Below, piece after piece: positions 1 to 9,609 of a DNA stretch of 41,506 nt (positions within the stretch are counted from its first letter, which is position 1; the number at the start of each line of letters is the position of its first letter). This stretch comes from a virus: positions 1 through 41,506 of the IMG/VR virus record IMGVR_UViG_3300046529_001166. One strand, given 5' to 3'. The position numbers and the translations under genes were made by a program. The notes beneath the pieces were generated by a model that searched no databases, was not told the DNA's origin, and saw only the letters and a list, made by a program, of their open reading frames with translations.

Positions 1-133
1 GCCCATGCTTCGAGCTGGTCGAAGGTTCGGGTCGCCGGCGCCGCCGCGGCAGTCCATTCGTCATAGACGCCGACCTTGCCGGTTTTCAGGGTGCCCGCTT
101 CGTTGAAGTCGGTGTCCTGACCCGCGACGGTGA
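1..133. repeat. Terminal direct repeat, left copy
   Basis: These 133 bases recur at 41374..41506 with one mismatch (C at 15, A at 41388). This is the usual signature of a circular or circularly permuted phage molecule assembled into a linear contig. The unit length is 41373 bp, which is divisible by three, and a tail gene continues in frame across the join. The mismatch changes one codon of that gene (CAG Gln here, CAT His in the right copy), so it may be population variation or a base error. Confidence 0.93.
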
Positions 134-2372
134 TAGTCGCGAAGGTCGGTGTGCCGTTCCACCACATTCGCCATTCGCCCGCCGCCGTCACTCGACAAGT
201 AATCCATCCAATCGGGCCCGCTCCGACCCGCAGCACTTCGGGTAGATAGATGATCCCAATGGTCGTGCTGACGCCGGCTTTTTTCTTGATGAGAAGCACC
301 TGCCACCGGGCGGTGTAAGTGGTGACGGCGACCTTTTGCATCACGACCTTGATGTGATTGTTGACGTCGGTGTAGCGGACGAACCCGCCCAGCGCCGCTG
401 CCCCGAAATTGATGTCCGCGTATTCGCCCCAGCAAAAGATGCGAAAGGCGAGGTTCGCGAGTTCCGTCGTGCCGGCGATTCCATAGGCACCGACTCCTTC
501 GGCATCGGCTTTTTCGGTGCGGGTGATGACGCCGCTACCGACCGTATAGCCGACCGCATCCCCGGCCAGGGTGTAGGTGCCGGCGCCGACGGCGGGCGCC
601 TTGCCGGTCAGCGCGCCGGCGGCTTGGTCGTAGTCATCCTGTACCAAGAAGGAGGAGGGCGCGGGCAGCGTCGGACTTGCTTCGGTCTTACCGGACGCGG
701 TCTCGACGGGGATGAGCAGGAAGTAGTCGACGTAGACGTCATCGCCCGGCACGGTCGACTTGACGAGCAGCCGCCCCTCCCATCGCTGCGTGGTGCCGGT
801 CGGAACTTCAGGAATGTTGACGATGCCGAGGTCGAGCAGCGACCACTTCAGCGCCGCTTCTTCGGGTGCCAACTTCACTTCGTCTTCATCGTTGGTCGTG
901 ACGGCGGCGAAGTCGCCGGTAGCCCATTGCCATTTCGCGCTGAAGGTGCCGAGCGACTGGAAGCGGTAGACGCGCGCCACCACCCGATAGGAACCGACGT
1001 GCGAGAGATGTTCGCCACCGCCGGTCGCCTGCGTAGAGAAGATCGCCTGCCAGGCGTTGGCGAGTTTCAATTTGAGCGTGTTCGTCCCAGCCCCCGATGC
1101 GCCGAGCGGCCCTTCGACTTTCGTTGCCGCCCCGAGCAGCGTGCGCGACTCGGCCTGATAGAACAATTCGGCGTTGGCGCTCGCCGAGTAGGTGTCGTGC
1201 TGCGCGCCCCACCATGCCGTCTGTTGATTCTGCGCCTGTTTCTCTTCGATGAGCAGGCGACCGAGGCCGGGGAGGTCGCCGGGTACACCTTCGGCGTTGA
1301 AGATCAGCGCCGGCAGGGTGAGCTCTTCCCGGGTGCCGCCTATCTGCACCTCGGGTGTGCGAAGGCCCGGGTCGGCCTCGAAGGCGAAGGCGAGCTCGGC
1401 GCGTTTCGCCTGAAGCATCCGGTCCTGCGGCGCGTCGGTGATGTGGGCAGCGCGCAAGTCGAAGGTGCCCGGCTGACATCCCGGCGCGACCCGGCGCAGG
1501 GTGCCGGTCTTCAGGCGCTTGACCCGGTCGAGTTGATTCATCAGGTCGTTGTATATGCGCGAGAAGCGGGTGCCATCCGGCGCCGGGCGGGTCGACGTGG
1601 AGGCGTGGCGAGCGCCGGTCCATTCGCACCCCGGGACATCGCCCGAGAAGTAGGGCGTCAGCACCGCCGATTCCTCCACGAGGAGACCCGTCACGATGAA
1701 CGTCGCCGCGCCGGCGCCGACCTGTTCGACACCGACTCGCCATGCCGCGGTCGCATCGGCGACGAAGCTGACATCGAGCCGGGCCCATCCGGCCGCCGTC
1801 ACGTTGACGGTCGAGTAGGTCGTGCCTTCGGCTTTTTTGGCGGCGCCGGCGGCGTTGTAGACGACGATGCGGATGCCCGTCGCGGTCAGCGCCGAGAGCT
1901 GCACATAGACCGACGCCCGGTAGGTTTTCGCGTTCGTGACGTTGATCGTGTCGTGGTAGAGGTAGTCTGCGGCGGCGTCGGTTTTCGCTTCGACGGCCGT
2001 GTCGATGCCCTTGCCGATGGGCGTGTTCGCGGGCAGCACGCGCGTCGGGCCGGCGAGCAGCGAGACGCCCGCCCAACTCGTCGCCGCGAGAGCCGCGCAG
2101 GGGTTGGTCACGAGGCTCGTGCTCGCCGGGTCTTCGGGCTCGAAGATCCGCACCCGCGTCGTGATGATCCGATTCTTGTAGCGGCTAGCGACCACCGGAT
2201 CCCCGTCGGTGTCGGCGCCGCCGGCGTCCTGCGTCTCGAGTTCGGGCGGCGTGTAGTCCTGCTCGAGCACGTAGATGCCCCAGCTTCGGTCGACACCCAT
2301 GAGGTCGAGAGGCGCGAGCGCAGGATTCTCGGTGACCGGGTTCAAAGTGACACGCTCGGAGAGCAGGGTCAT
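1..2372 (-). CDS. Minor tail protein with CBM-like insertion (N-terminal 790 codons)
   Basis: Starts at ATG 2372, overlapping the tape measure stop as ATGA, and runs off the left edge. Through the 133-bp repeat it continues as 41109..41506, giving one 878-residue protein on the circle. Residues about 1-90 look like the N-terminal part of a distal tail protein. Residues about 90-240 look like an inserted beta-sandwich carbohydrate-binding module, ending in the motif FSGDVPGCEWTG that is common in actinophage minor tail proteins. The last third looks like a concanavalin/laminin-G type domain. It probably sits at the tail tip and contacts cell-surface glycans. The family call comes from order (directly after the tape measure) and motif pattern; receptor binding is inferred. 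Confidence 0.85.
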   Translation of the reverse strand, partial: MTLLSERVTLNPVTENPALAPLDLMGVDRSWGIYVLEQDYTPPELETQDAGGADTDGDPVVASRYKNRIITTRVRIFEPEDPASTSLVTNPCAALAATSWAGVSLLAGPTRVLPANTPIGKGIDTAVEAKTDAAADYLYHDTINVTNAKTYRASVYVQLSALTATGIRIVVYNAAGAAKKAEGTTYSTVNVTAAGWARLDVSFVADATAAWRVGVEQVGAGAATFIVTGLLVEESAVLTPYFSGDVPGCEWTGARHASTSTRPAPDGTRFSRIYNDLMNQLDRVKRLKTGTLRRVAPGCQPGTFDLRAAHITDAPQDRMLQAKRAELAFAFEADPGLRTPEVQIGGTREELTLPALIFNAEGVPGDLPGLGRLLIEEKQAQNQQTAWWGAQHDTYSASANAELFYQAESRTLLGAATKVEGPLGASGAGTNTLKLKLANAWQAIFSTQATGGGEHLSHVGSYRVVARVYRFQSLGTFSAKWQWATGDFAAVTTNDEDEVKLAPEEAALKWSLLDLGIVNIPEVPTGTTQRWEGRLLVKSTVPGDDVYVDYFLLIPVETASGKTEASPTLPAPSSFLVQDDYDQAAGALTGKAPAVGAGTYTLAGDAVGYTVGSGVITRTEKADAEGVGAYGIAGTTELANLAFRIFCWGEYADINFGAAALGGFVRYTDVNNHIKVVMQKVAVTTYTARWQVLLIKKKAGVSTTIGIIYLPEVLRVGAGPIGWITCRVTAAGEWRMWWNGTPTFATITVAGQDTDFNEAGTLKTGKVGVYDEWTAAAAPATRTFDQLEAW

Positions 2373-5300
2373 CGTGCGTTCCTTCCGGTGAGTGAGGCGC
2401 GGCGTCCGGGCGCGCTCGGGGTTGCCCGGGACATCCCGGCCTTGCGGGCGACCCGGGTGAGACGCTGCTCGACCGCGACGTCGAGATAGGGCGCCAGGTC
2501 GCCGCTGATGTGGACGTGATTCTCGACCGCCGCGCCCGAGGCGTCGGCCGGCACCACGGTCTCACCCTTGTGGCCCATGTAGAAGCCGTCCGCGGGCAGC
2601 ACACCGCCGGTCTTATAGGGCCCGAGGTAGTCGGCGAGGACCGGGCGCTGCGCCCGCTCGACGGCGAGTTCGGCCGAGAGCTTGCGATTCCGCTCTTCTT
2701 CGGCCGCGAGTTTGGCCGCGTCCGCTTCGCCTTCGCCTTCGTGTGGGCCGGCCGCCTTGAGCCCGAGTTCGCGAATAGTCATCTGCGTTTGGAAGATGTC
2801 GCCGCTGAAGCCGTCGGCGCTCGGCACCGGCGAGAGCGAGGTGAGAAGGGCGTGCGTCTTGCCGAGCCCCTGCACGTCGGTGAGCTTGTCCTCGAAGCCG
2901 CCGAGTTTCGTTCGCGGGTTGTAGAGAGCCCGCAGGTTTTCGAGCGTCGTGCGCAACGGCCCGAGCCGATACTTCTGCGCCCGGTAGGCGGCCGGTTTGG
3001 ATTTCTTCAGGCCTTCGATGCTGCCGATCTGTTCTTCGGTTTCTCTCTCCCGCTTCACCGCGGCGTGCTCGGCTTCGATGATCGTGTTCCGCCAGGAGAG
3101 CTCGGTGCCGAGGATGCCGGTGAAGGCGCCCGACTCCGCTTCGTTGTAGCCGGCGTCGAACTGTTCGGGCTCGAGCGCCATGAGCTTTTCGGCGTGGTCG
3201 CTTGCCTCGTTGTAGGTGCGTTCGCGAAGGTCGAGCCGGTCTTCCCACCCTTTCATCACGCCGCGCTTTTCGATCCGGTGTTCGGTCTGCTTTTCGCGCC
3301 GCTGTTTCACGAGCCGGGCCTGTTGCTTAATCAGCGCCTTGATCCGGGCGCGCAGGAGGTTGATATTCACCTGTAGGTCTTTCCGCGTCGCCGCGTCCTT
3401 GTGCATCCGGTAGGCGCCCTGATACTCGCGAAGCTGCTTCTGCCGTTCTTCGAGCTCCTTACGGCAGGCGATGAGGTTCGAGGGCAGGGCCCCGAAGCTG
3501 AGTTTCGCCGTTGCCACGAAGCCTTTGCCGTGGCCGGTCAACTGGCCGACGAAGGAGGCCGGGCCGTGTTTGGGATCGTGGACGCCGTAGCCATAGGTCG
3601 GATAGCGGGTCGAGACGAACTTCGGAGTCGCCGGCGTTTTGGCGCCGGCGGCGGTAGAGGCGCCGTCGGCCGGTTCGACCCGCACCACACCGAGGCCGTT
3701 CGCGCTCGTGATGCCGAGCTTTGCCCCCGTCTCGAACCAGAAGTCGACCGCCCGATTCTTCCCCGCGACGTCGCCGCCGCCGGCACCGATGTCGAGCTTT
3801 TCGGCGACGACCGAATGCCCGGCTCGAGAGAACTTGAACTTCGTGTGAAAGGGAAGACCGCCGAGGGCGTGGCCCATCGCGAGCTCGGCGAAGCTCGAGG
3901 TGCCGGCGAGAGGGACGCCCGCGGCGCCGACGGTGCCGCTGACGTGGTCCGTCGGACCGCCGTAGTAGGAGGCGCCGACGAGCTCGCCGCCCTTCGGTGG
4001 CACCGGGCCGCCGGATGACATCGCGAGGATGCCACCGCCGGCGAAGCCCTTTTTCTGATGCTGCCCCTTGCCCCGCTTGCCCTTCGGCGCGATCAGGTTG
4101 ACGAGGTCGGCGTGTCGGGTTGTGAAGCCGGGCCGGTAGGTGTATTCGTTGATCCATCCCGCGCCGCCGCCGGGGTTCGAGTCCGAGGTGCCGAAGGCGC
4201 GCCCGCCGATGACGCTGTAGACATGGTCGGCCGAGGCGAGCACCGAGACCTTGCCCTTGCCCGGTGAGCCGAAAGACTCGAAGCCGCCCGAGACCATCGG
4301 CGCGAAGTTCCAGCCGGCGCCGTTGAAGAGCTCCGAGATGGCGCCCGAGCAATCCCACGGCCCGCCGACCGATGCGGTCGAACCGTGGCCGCCGCCCCAT
4401 AGATACGGCTGTTGAAGCCCATCCATCCGGTTAGCGTTTTTGACGATGGCCGCGTAGCTTTTATCGCCGCCGAGTTTTCGCACGAAGGCGGCGGCGCCGG
4501 CATACATTTCGTGCACCGCCGCTTGGCCGATGGAGTGAAGCGGGCCGCTGCCGCCGATGTGCGGTTCGGTCAGGCCGCCGCGCGCCATGTAGTGCGGCCG
4601 GTTGTTGCGGCCGAAGAAATCGCCGAGGCCTCTTGTGCCCGGATAGGTTGAGGCGACGGCGTGGTCAAGCATCGGGCGCTGATGGCGGTTTATGACCGCG
4701 AGCTCCTCGCCCGGCGCGACCATCGCATTGAGGCCGCCGTTGAGGAAGAGCGGGACCGTGTCCTGCTTCCCCTTGCCCGGGACTCGAGTCAGGCCGCCGG
4801 CCGCTTCGCCCGGGATCCCGATTGACTTGAAAGTTCCATGTTTGATCTCGAAGTTGAGCGCCTTGTTGACGTTCAACTGGCCCAACATCGAATTGACCGT
4901 GCTCTGAATCGCTTCGGCCGAGGTGCCCACCGAGTCGGCCATCCCACCGAAGTCGGTTTCGACGCCGCTCGTGAGTTTGTGGAAGGCACGCAGACCGGCC
5001 TTTTTTGTCTGCCCGAACTTGGTTTCGAGGTTGAGCCGCAGGACGTCGACCTGATGTTCGATCTTCGGGTGCCCCTTCGCCCACGCCGCGGCCATCCCGA
5101 GCACGGCTTCCTGCGCCTGTTCGCGAGCGCCCTTCGGCATCTGCCGGAAGTCGGCGACGATTTCGCGGATCCCCGACTCGGTCACGGCGTTCCCCTGCTT
5201 GAAGGAGGTGACGAAGCCGGCCGCCAGGCCGAGCGGGTCCGAGCCCTTGACGAGGCCGATTTTGTCGAGAAGCCTGTTTATCTCCTTGCGACCCTTATCG

Positions 5301-7339
5301 GCCGTGATGGAACCGTTGTGCATCCCCGCCCTGATGGAGGCGATGGTGCCTTCCATCGCCTCGACCACATGCACCCGCCAGGGCTTCGTGCCTTCCTTCC
5401 ATGCGCTCGAGGCTTCGGCGAGGCCGTGGTGCAGGTCGGTCATCAGCCGGTGAATGCCGGCGAGTTGGTCGACGCGGATCGTCGCCATGATCGTCGTGAA
5501 GGCCTGTTCGGCTTCTCGGACCGGCGCCATCGCTTTTTCGCGGTCGGCGTTGACCTGCCCCGTCTCTTCGGCGTGGTGTGGAACCAGGGTGCCGGTGAGC
5601 CCCCATTGCCGATGCCGTTCGAGCGCGGTCAGGCCTGCGTTTCGTTCGACGTTTTCGGCCTCGCCGTGGAGGGCTTTCAGCGCTTCGGTGCTGCGTTTCC
5701 ACGCCGGTATCGAGCGGTCGGTCAAGTCCTTCGCGGTTTCGTTGAACTTCGCGTGCGCGTCATCGAAGGCCGAGCCGGTGTTCATCACCGCCGCGGTGAG
5801 CGCGGCGAGGCCGATGCCGAGGCCGACCGGCAGGGCGATGGTCGCGAGGGTGCTCAGACCGGCCACCTCCACCGCGCCGCCCGCCGCGGCGCCCCCGCCG
5901 GCCGCCGTGAGCCCGGTCGCCCCCGCCGCCGCGCCGGCACCGGCGCCACCGGCGACCTGCTCGGCGCTGATGAGGCCGAAGGAGACCGCGGCCTGTTTCG
6001 CGTATTTGGCGACGCCGCCGAAGAGCTTGAGGAGGTTGCCGCCGATGGTGAGGATCGGGCCGAGCGCGATGCCGACGAGCGCGATTTTCGTCAGCCAGGA
6101 CTTCGTCACATCGGGGAGACCGTTGAAGGCCTTGAAGAGGCCGACGACATCGCCGCCGATTTCTTTCAGGAGCGGCCCGACCTCGGGGAGGATTTCGTTG
6201 CCGAGTTCGATGAGCTCGGCGCGCAGACCCGACCACACTTTCTCGAGCTTGACCGATTCCTCGGCGTTGGTTTCCCTGAGCTTCTTGTTGAAGCCGTCGG
6301 CCCCCGCCGTGATTTCGTGGAACTTCTTCTTGACGTCATCGAGATTGCCGAGCAGGGCGACGATGGTGCCGCCCGATTTCGCCCCGCCGAAGGCTTCGGA
6401 GAGAAGCGCCGTCTGCTGAATCTTCGAGAGCCCTTGCATGTGTTCTTTCAGGAGCTCGAGCGCGGAGACCAGGCCTTCGGGCCCGCGCATCTTCTTCGCG
6501 AGCCCTTCGCTGTCGATGCCGATGGACCCGAGCGCCTTCTGCGCCTTTTCGGTCGGCGCCGCCATCAGCGTGAAGGTCATCCGCAGGCGGGTCGCCGCGG
6601 AGTTGGCCGGGATCGCTTGCGACGTGAGCTCGCCGAGCGCCGCGGTCGCGTCCTTCAGCGTCAGGCCGACGCCTTTCGCGCTCGTCAGGAAGCCGGTCCC
6701 GATGGCGCCGTTGAGGTCTTCCATCCGAAGATTGCCGGCACCGATGGCGGCGTTGAGGATGCCGATTGCTTCGTGCATGTTGCCGGCGCCCTTGATCCCG
6801 CTTTTCATCGAGCCGACGAGGGCGTTCGTCGTCGCCTCGAGGTCCGCGTTGCCGACGGTCGCCAGGTCCGAGGCGGCCTTCAGCGTCTTCATCGCTTTGG
6901 CGCCGCGGAAGCCGGCGGACTCGATGTGGAAGAGGGCTTCGGAGAGTTCCTGAGGGCCCTGCGCGAAGCGGCCAGCCTCGGAGAGTTTCAGGATCTCGTG
7001 GCTGAGCTTCTCGACTTCCTTCGCCGAGCCGCCCGCCTGCGTGGAGACCATCAGCATCGAGCGCTGAAAGTCCATCGACATTTTGATCGACGCGGCGCCG
7101 ATGGCGAGGAGCGGCAGGGAGACGTATTTCGTCAGCGATTTCCCGGTCTTCGTCATCGTCGCGCCGGCACCGCTCCATTTCTGCGCGAGCGTCTCGACCG
7201 ACTTCCCGGCCTTCCCGCTCGCGGCGGTGGTCGCCGCGCCCATCTCCTCGACGGATCCCGACACCTTCGCGGCCGAGGCCTCGACCTGGCCGGTGCCGGT
7301 CATCCGAACGCTGATTACAAATGACTCCCCGCCGCTCAT
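2369..7339 (-). CDS. Tail tape measure protein with peptidoglycan hydrolase domain
   Basis: A 1656-residue protein that sets tail length and is expelled during DNA injection. Residues about 80-370 match the phage tail tape measure (PhageMin_Tail) region. Ala/Gly-rich hydrophobic segments lie at about 410-440 and 470-540. A NlpC/P60-like hydrolase domain lies at about 970-1080, with candidate catalytic Cys in WDCSGA (about residue 996) and His in SADHVYSV (about 1039). A second region near 1160-1240 (VVAEKLDIGAGGG, then AVDFWFETGAKLGI) looks like a small beta-barrel cell-wall domain. The C-terminus has charged coiled coils (about 1300-1480). The start ATG overlaps the upstream tail-chaperone stop (ATGA). 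The length predicts a tail of a few hundred nanometres if the usual 0.15 nm per residue holds. Confidence 0.95.
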   Translation of the reverse strand: MSGGESFVISVRMTGTGQVEASAAKVSGSVEEMGAATTAASGKAGKSVETLAQKWSGAGATMTKTGKSLTKYVSLPLLAIGAASIKMSMDFQRSMLMVSTQAGGSAKEVEKLSHEILKLSEAGRFAQGPQELSEALFHIESAGFRGAKAMKTLKAASDLATVGNADLEATTNALVGSMKSGIKGAGNMHEAIGILNAAIGAGNLRMEDLNGAIGTGFLTSAKGVGLTLKDATAALGELTSQAIPANSAATRLRMTFTLMAAPTEKAQKALGSIGIDSEGLAKKMRGPEGLVSALELLKEHMQGLSKIQQTALLSEAFGGAKSGGTIVALLGNLDDVKKKFHEITAGADGFNKKLRETNAEESVKLEKVWSGLRAELIELGNEILPEVGPLLKEIGGDVVGLFKAFNGLPDVTKSWLTKIALVGIALGPILTIGGNLLKLFGGVAKYAKQAAVSFGLISAEQVAGGAGAGAAAGATGLTAAGGGAAAGGAVEVAGLSTLATIALPVGLGIGLAALTAAVMNTGSAFDDAHAKFNETAKDLTDRSIPAWKRSTEALKALHGEAENVERNAGLTALERHRQWGLTGTLVPHHAEETGQVNADREKAMAPVREAEQAFTTIMATIRVDQLAGIHRLMTDLHHGLAEASSAWKEGTKPWRVHVVEAMEGTIASIRAGMHNGSITADKGRKEINRLLDKIGLVKGSDPLGLAAGFVTSFKQGNAVTESGIREIVADFRQMPKGAREQAQEAVLGMAAAWAKGHPKIEHQVDVLRLNLETKFGQTKKAGLRAFHKLTSGVETDFGGMADSVGTSAEAIQSTVNSMLGQLNVNKALNFEIKHGTFKSIGIPGEAAGGLTRVPGKGKQDTVPLFLNGGLNAMVAPGEELAVINRHQRPMLDHAVASTYPGTRGLGDFFGRNNRPHYMARGGLTEPHIGGSGPLHSIGQAAVHEMYAGAAAFVRKLGGDKSYAAIVKNANRMDGLQQPYLWGGGHGSTASVGGPWDCSGAISELFNGAGWNFAPMVSGGFESFGSPGKGKVSVLASADHVYSVIGGRAFGTSDSNPGGGAGWINEYTYRPGFTTRHADLVNLIAPKGKRGKGQHQKKGFAGGGILAMSSGGPVPPKGGELVGASYYGGPTDHVSGTVGAAGVPLAGTSSFAELAMGHALGGLPFHTKFKFSRAGHSVVAEKLDIGAGGGDVAGKNRAVDFWFETGAKLGITSANGLGVVRVEPADGASTAAGAKTPATPKFVSTRYPTYGYGVHDPKHGPASFVGQLTGHGKGFVATAKLSFGALPSNLIACRKELEERQKQLREYQGAYRMHKDAATRKDLQVNINLLRARIKALIKQQARLVKQRREKQTEHRIEKRGVMKGWEDRLDLRERTYNEASDHAEKLMALEPEQFDAGYNEAESGAFTGILGTELSWRNTIIEAEHAAVKRERETEEQIGSIEGLKKSKPAAYRAQKYRLGPLRTTLENLRALYNPRTKLGGFEDKLTDVQGLGKTHALLTSLSPVPSADGFSGDIFQTQMTIRELGLKAAGPHEGEGEADAAKLAAEEERNRKLSAELAVERAQRPVLADYLGPYKTGGVLPADGFYMGHKGETVVPADASGAAVENHVHISGDLAPYLDVAVEQRLTRVARKAGMSRATPSAPGRRASLTGRNAR

Positions 7340-7641
7340 TGCTCGTCGCTATCGAGTTCGTCTACCCACGCCGGTGCCGGCGTGTCGGGTGGATTGAGGG
7401 GTTCGTCGGTGAAGGCCGAGTCGCCGTCTGCTTCTCGCCGTCGCTGCTTCGCCTCGGCGATCAGGTTCATCAGCAATGCCCGCACTTCCCACCCCGGGCG
7501 CTCGTGCGCCGCCTGATAGGTGGTGAGACCGATCCGGTTGAGCAGCACCACGAGTTCGAGGCGCGTGAGGGCGACGGGCTCTTCCCCGTCGCCCCACTCG
7601 ATTTCCCAGACGACCTCGCCAAGATCAGGTCCACCCGTTAG
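7336..7641 (-). CDS. Tail assembly chaperone, downstream (T-like) reading frame
   Basis: This frame is open from well inside the upstream chaperone gene through to a TGA overlapping the tape measure ATG. It lies in the -1 frame relative to 7638..8009. The first internal start (GTG 7551) has no Shine-Dalgarno site, and the protein-like sequence (PDLGEVVWEIEWGDGEEPV) begins before it, so expression by a -1 ribosomal frameshift from the upstream frame is likely, as for lambda G/GT. The part after the upstream stop adds about 100 residues, rich in charged helix and ending in an acidic tail. I could not identify a convincing slippery heptamer. The left coordinate is certain; the right one is only the point where the upstream frame stops. 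Confidence 0.75.
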   Translation of the reverse strand, partial: LTGGPDLGEVVWEIEWGDGEEPVALTRLELVVLLNRIGLTTYQAAHERPGWEVRALLMNLIAEAKQRRREADGDSAFTDEPLNPPDTPAPAWVDELDSDEQ

Positions 7642-8009
7642 GTAGGGCGCGCCGCGCTCATCATGGAGTTGACGAGGTGGTTGATCTGACGCGCGGTCAC
7701 CTTGCCCTGTTCGTATGGCGGGAGCAGCGCCTCGCTCGGCGTCTTCGGCTTCGAGGTCTCCCCATCGCCGGCCGGCACCGGAACGGGCTCGAGGATGACG
7801 TCGAGTTGGGCGACCTGTGCCTTCATCAGGTCGATTGGCCGGGCGTTCTCGTCTTCGCGAACCCGGTTGAGCTCGCGTTCGACGTCCATGAGCTCTTCCT
7901 CGACGTCAATCGTGATCGGCTTCATGCGGAAGGTGTTGACTGCCCCCTCCCTGCCGAGTTCGACCTGCACTCCCGGGTCGATGTCGGTGAGTTTCAGCGT
8001 TCGTGTCAT
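7638..8009 (-). CDS. Tail assembly chaperone, upstream (G-like) frame
   Basis: A 123-residue protein directly downstream of the tail tube gene and upstream of the tape measure, the conserved place for the chaperone that coats the tape measure before tube polymerisation. The N-terminus (RTLKLTDIDPGVQVELG) resembles the beta-strand start of these proteins, followed by helices and a Pro-rich linker. ATG 8009 follows a GGAGGAAT ribosome site. It ends in TAA at 7638-7640, just where the downstream frame takes over. Function is assigned from order and size more than from sequence identity. Confidence 0.8.
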   Translation of the reverse strand: MTRTLKLTDIDPGVQVELGREGAVNTFRMKPITIDVEEELMDVERELNRVREDENARPIDLMKAQVAQLDVILEPVPVPAGDGETSKPKTPSEALLPPYEQGKVTARQINHLVNSMMSAARPT

Positions 8010-8035
8010 CTTCGTTATTCCTCCTTCGTAGGTGT

Positions 8036-8065
8036 CCCGCCGGCGCCCCGAAGAGCGCCGGCGGG
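8036..8065 (-). terminator. GC-rich hairpin after the major tail protein gene
   Basis: A perfect 11-bp stem (8036-8046 with 8055-8065) with an 8-nt loop between the tail tube stop and the tail chaperone start. There is no U-tract, as is common in high-G+C actinobacterial systems. A partial terminator here would keep tail tube message far above tape measure message. Function is inferred from position and structure. Confidence 0.6.
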
Positions 8066-8081
8066 TGGCCGGCTATCCGGC

Positions 8082-9134
8082 CTATTCGGTGTAGCTTTTG
8101 ACGTCGTTGATGACGGTGACGGTGACGTCCGCTTTCCCCGTTTCCGAAGACCCGGCCTGCCAGTCATAGGACGACTCGTGACGGGCCTGCTGCTTCAGGT
8201 TTTCGGGACCGCCGCCGGTGAACTGGCAGGAAGGCGATTCCACGAACATCGAGTAGGGGTAGTTGCCACCTTCCGAGCCGGGGATGTTCTGCTCGGACTG
8301 GAAGATGAACTGCAACCCGAAGATCGACGCGGCGATCAGGGCATCCCAATCGACCACATCGAAGTCCCGACGCTGAAGGCTTCCCTGAAAGTGCAGGAAG
8401 CCGTCGGGCGAGTTCACCCGTTCGGTCGCCTGCGGGAAACCGGACGCGACTCCCAGCGGATGCACCGCCTCGAGCGACTGCTCGAGGGAGAAGTCGACCG
8501 AGTCGAGCAGCTTCGTCGCCGCAAGCGAGGTCGCGGTGACTTTCAGGTTGCGCCGGCGGAACGGCAGCACCGAAAGAGCATCGGTGTTCGAGATGGTGTC
8601 CGCCGGGTCGACCGTGAGCCGTTTGAGGTAGTTCGCCATGAGTGCCGTCTGCGCCTTGACGCCGTCCTGCGCCAGGGAGAAGGCCATGCTCGCGACGCTG
8701 ACCCCGCGGGCTTCGAGCCATTTGTCGAAGTAAGCGAGGGTCGCGCGGGCCGTCGCCGGTGAGGAACCGGGCTTCTTTTTGAAGGTGTGCTTGAAGATTT
8801 TTTTCGGCAGCACGGCTTCGAGCGGATCTTTGGTGGTGGTCCCATCGGGTTCGACCGTCGTCACTTCCCCGAAGAGGAGGAGCATCAGGAAGCCCATGTA
8901 GCGGGTGTATGCGCGCATGTTCGCCTGACCCGTCGGCGCGTATTCATTCTGCGCGCCGATGATCCGCCCGTCGATCTGCTGAATCTCGTCCGAGCGGTCG
9001 AGCAGCGCCGGCGTCGGCGCGAAGCCGATCTCCTCGGCCGGCAGGAACCAATCTTTCGTTTTCACGACCGAGGCGGTGTTCTCATTGCCTTCGGTCGACT
9101 CGAGCTCCAATTTCGCGTATCGCTGACTCGTCAT
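8082..9134 (-). CDS. Major tail (tube) protein
   Basis: A 350-residue protein in the major tail tube position: after the tail terminator and before the G/GT chaperones. It has alternating beta strands and a C-terminal region (KADVTVTVINDVKSYTE) suggestive of an exposed beta domain. An AAGGAG ribosome site precedes ATG 9134. The gene is flanked by a hairpin on its downstream side, consistent with an abundant product. I do not recognise a precise family; the call rests on synteny, length and order. Confidence 0.78.
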   Translation of the reverse strand: MTSQRYAKLELESTEGNENTASVVKTKDWFLPAEEIGFAPTPALLDRSDEIQQIDGRIIGAQNEYAPTGQANMRAYTRYMGFLMLLLFGEVTTVEPDGTTTKDPLEAVLPKKIFKHTFKKKPGSSPATARATLAYFDKWLEARGVSVASMAFSLAQDGVKAQTALMANYLKRLTVDPADTISNTDALSVLPFRRRNLKVTATSLAATKLLDSVDFSLEQSLEAVHPLGVASGFPQATERVNSPDGFLHFQGSLQRRDFDVVDWDALIAASIFGLQFIFQSEQNIPGSEGGNYPYSMFVESPSCQFTGGGPENLKQQARHESSYDWQAGSSETGKADVTVTVINDVKSYTE

Positions 9135-9144
9135 CTCTGACTCC

Positions 9145-9609
9145 TTATGTGTTTAGGGGTTCCTCGGTCTCGACCTGGCAATCGCACGTGAGCATGAGCA
9201 TCGCCTGCCCCGACTGCGGCCGGACAATGACCGACTCGCCAGATGCGAGAGTCGAGTCATTCGCAACCCCTCCGAGGGAGCGGTCTGACTCGAGCGCGCT
9301 AACCACCTTCGCGATGAGCGCGTCCTGTTCGTCTTGCGCGGCCTCGGGGTCTGACTTCAGGGCGACCCACACCCGCACGTACAACCTCCAAACCCACCGC
9401 CGGCCCATCAGCGGGTCGACAATCGGGCCTTGAACTTCGTCGCTGTCGAGCTTGGCGCGGACGAAGCCGCGCGTTTGCATCGTCAGCAAGGGAAGCGCCG
9501 GCGCCTGCGTCGGCTCATAGCCGAGCACGGTGAGCCCTTCCACGAGCTCGAAGTTCGTCGCGAGGCCTTCCTTGACCTCGGCGAGCGGGTTTTCGGTGAG
9601 CGTCGGCAT
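9145..9609 (-). CDS. Tail terminator / head-tail completion protein
   Basis: A 154-residue protein starting at ATG 9609, sharing a TGATG with the preceding gene. The pattern (N-terminal helix NPLAEVKEGLATNF, then strands WRLYVRVWVALK and a conserved acidic helix EQDALIAKVVSALES) fits the gpU/tail-terminator fold that caps the tail tube and joins it to the head. It sits between the gp10-like protein and the tail tube, the standard order. The longer upstream reading of this frame only repeats the neighbour in another frame. Confidence 0.75.
   Translation of the reverse strand: MPTLTENPLAEVKEGLATNFELVEGLTVLGYEPTQAPALPLLTMQTRGFVRAKLDSDEVQGPIVDPLMGRRWVWRLYVRVWVALKSDPEAAQDEQDALIAKVVSALESDRSLGGVANDSTLASGESVIVRPQSGQAMLMLTCDCQVETEEPLNT

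Noticed and set aside
336-2489. A 717-residue plus-strand open frame over the minor tail gene
   Set aside because: It is the complement of the minus-strand tail gene; Arg/Gly/Val-rich composition, no motifs, opposite to all neighbours. The real gene runs to the window edge on the minus strand.
4838-7324. An 828-residue plus-strand frame antisense to the tape measure
   Set aside because: High G+C codon bias leaves the opposite strand open; composition is Arg/Asp/Gly-rich with no domain, and the tape measure has clear motifs.
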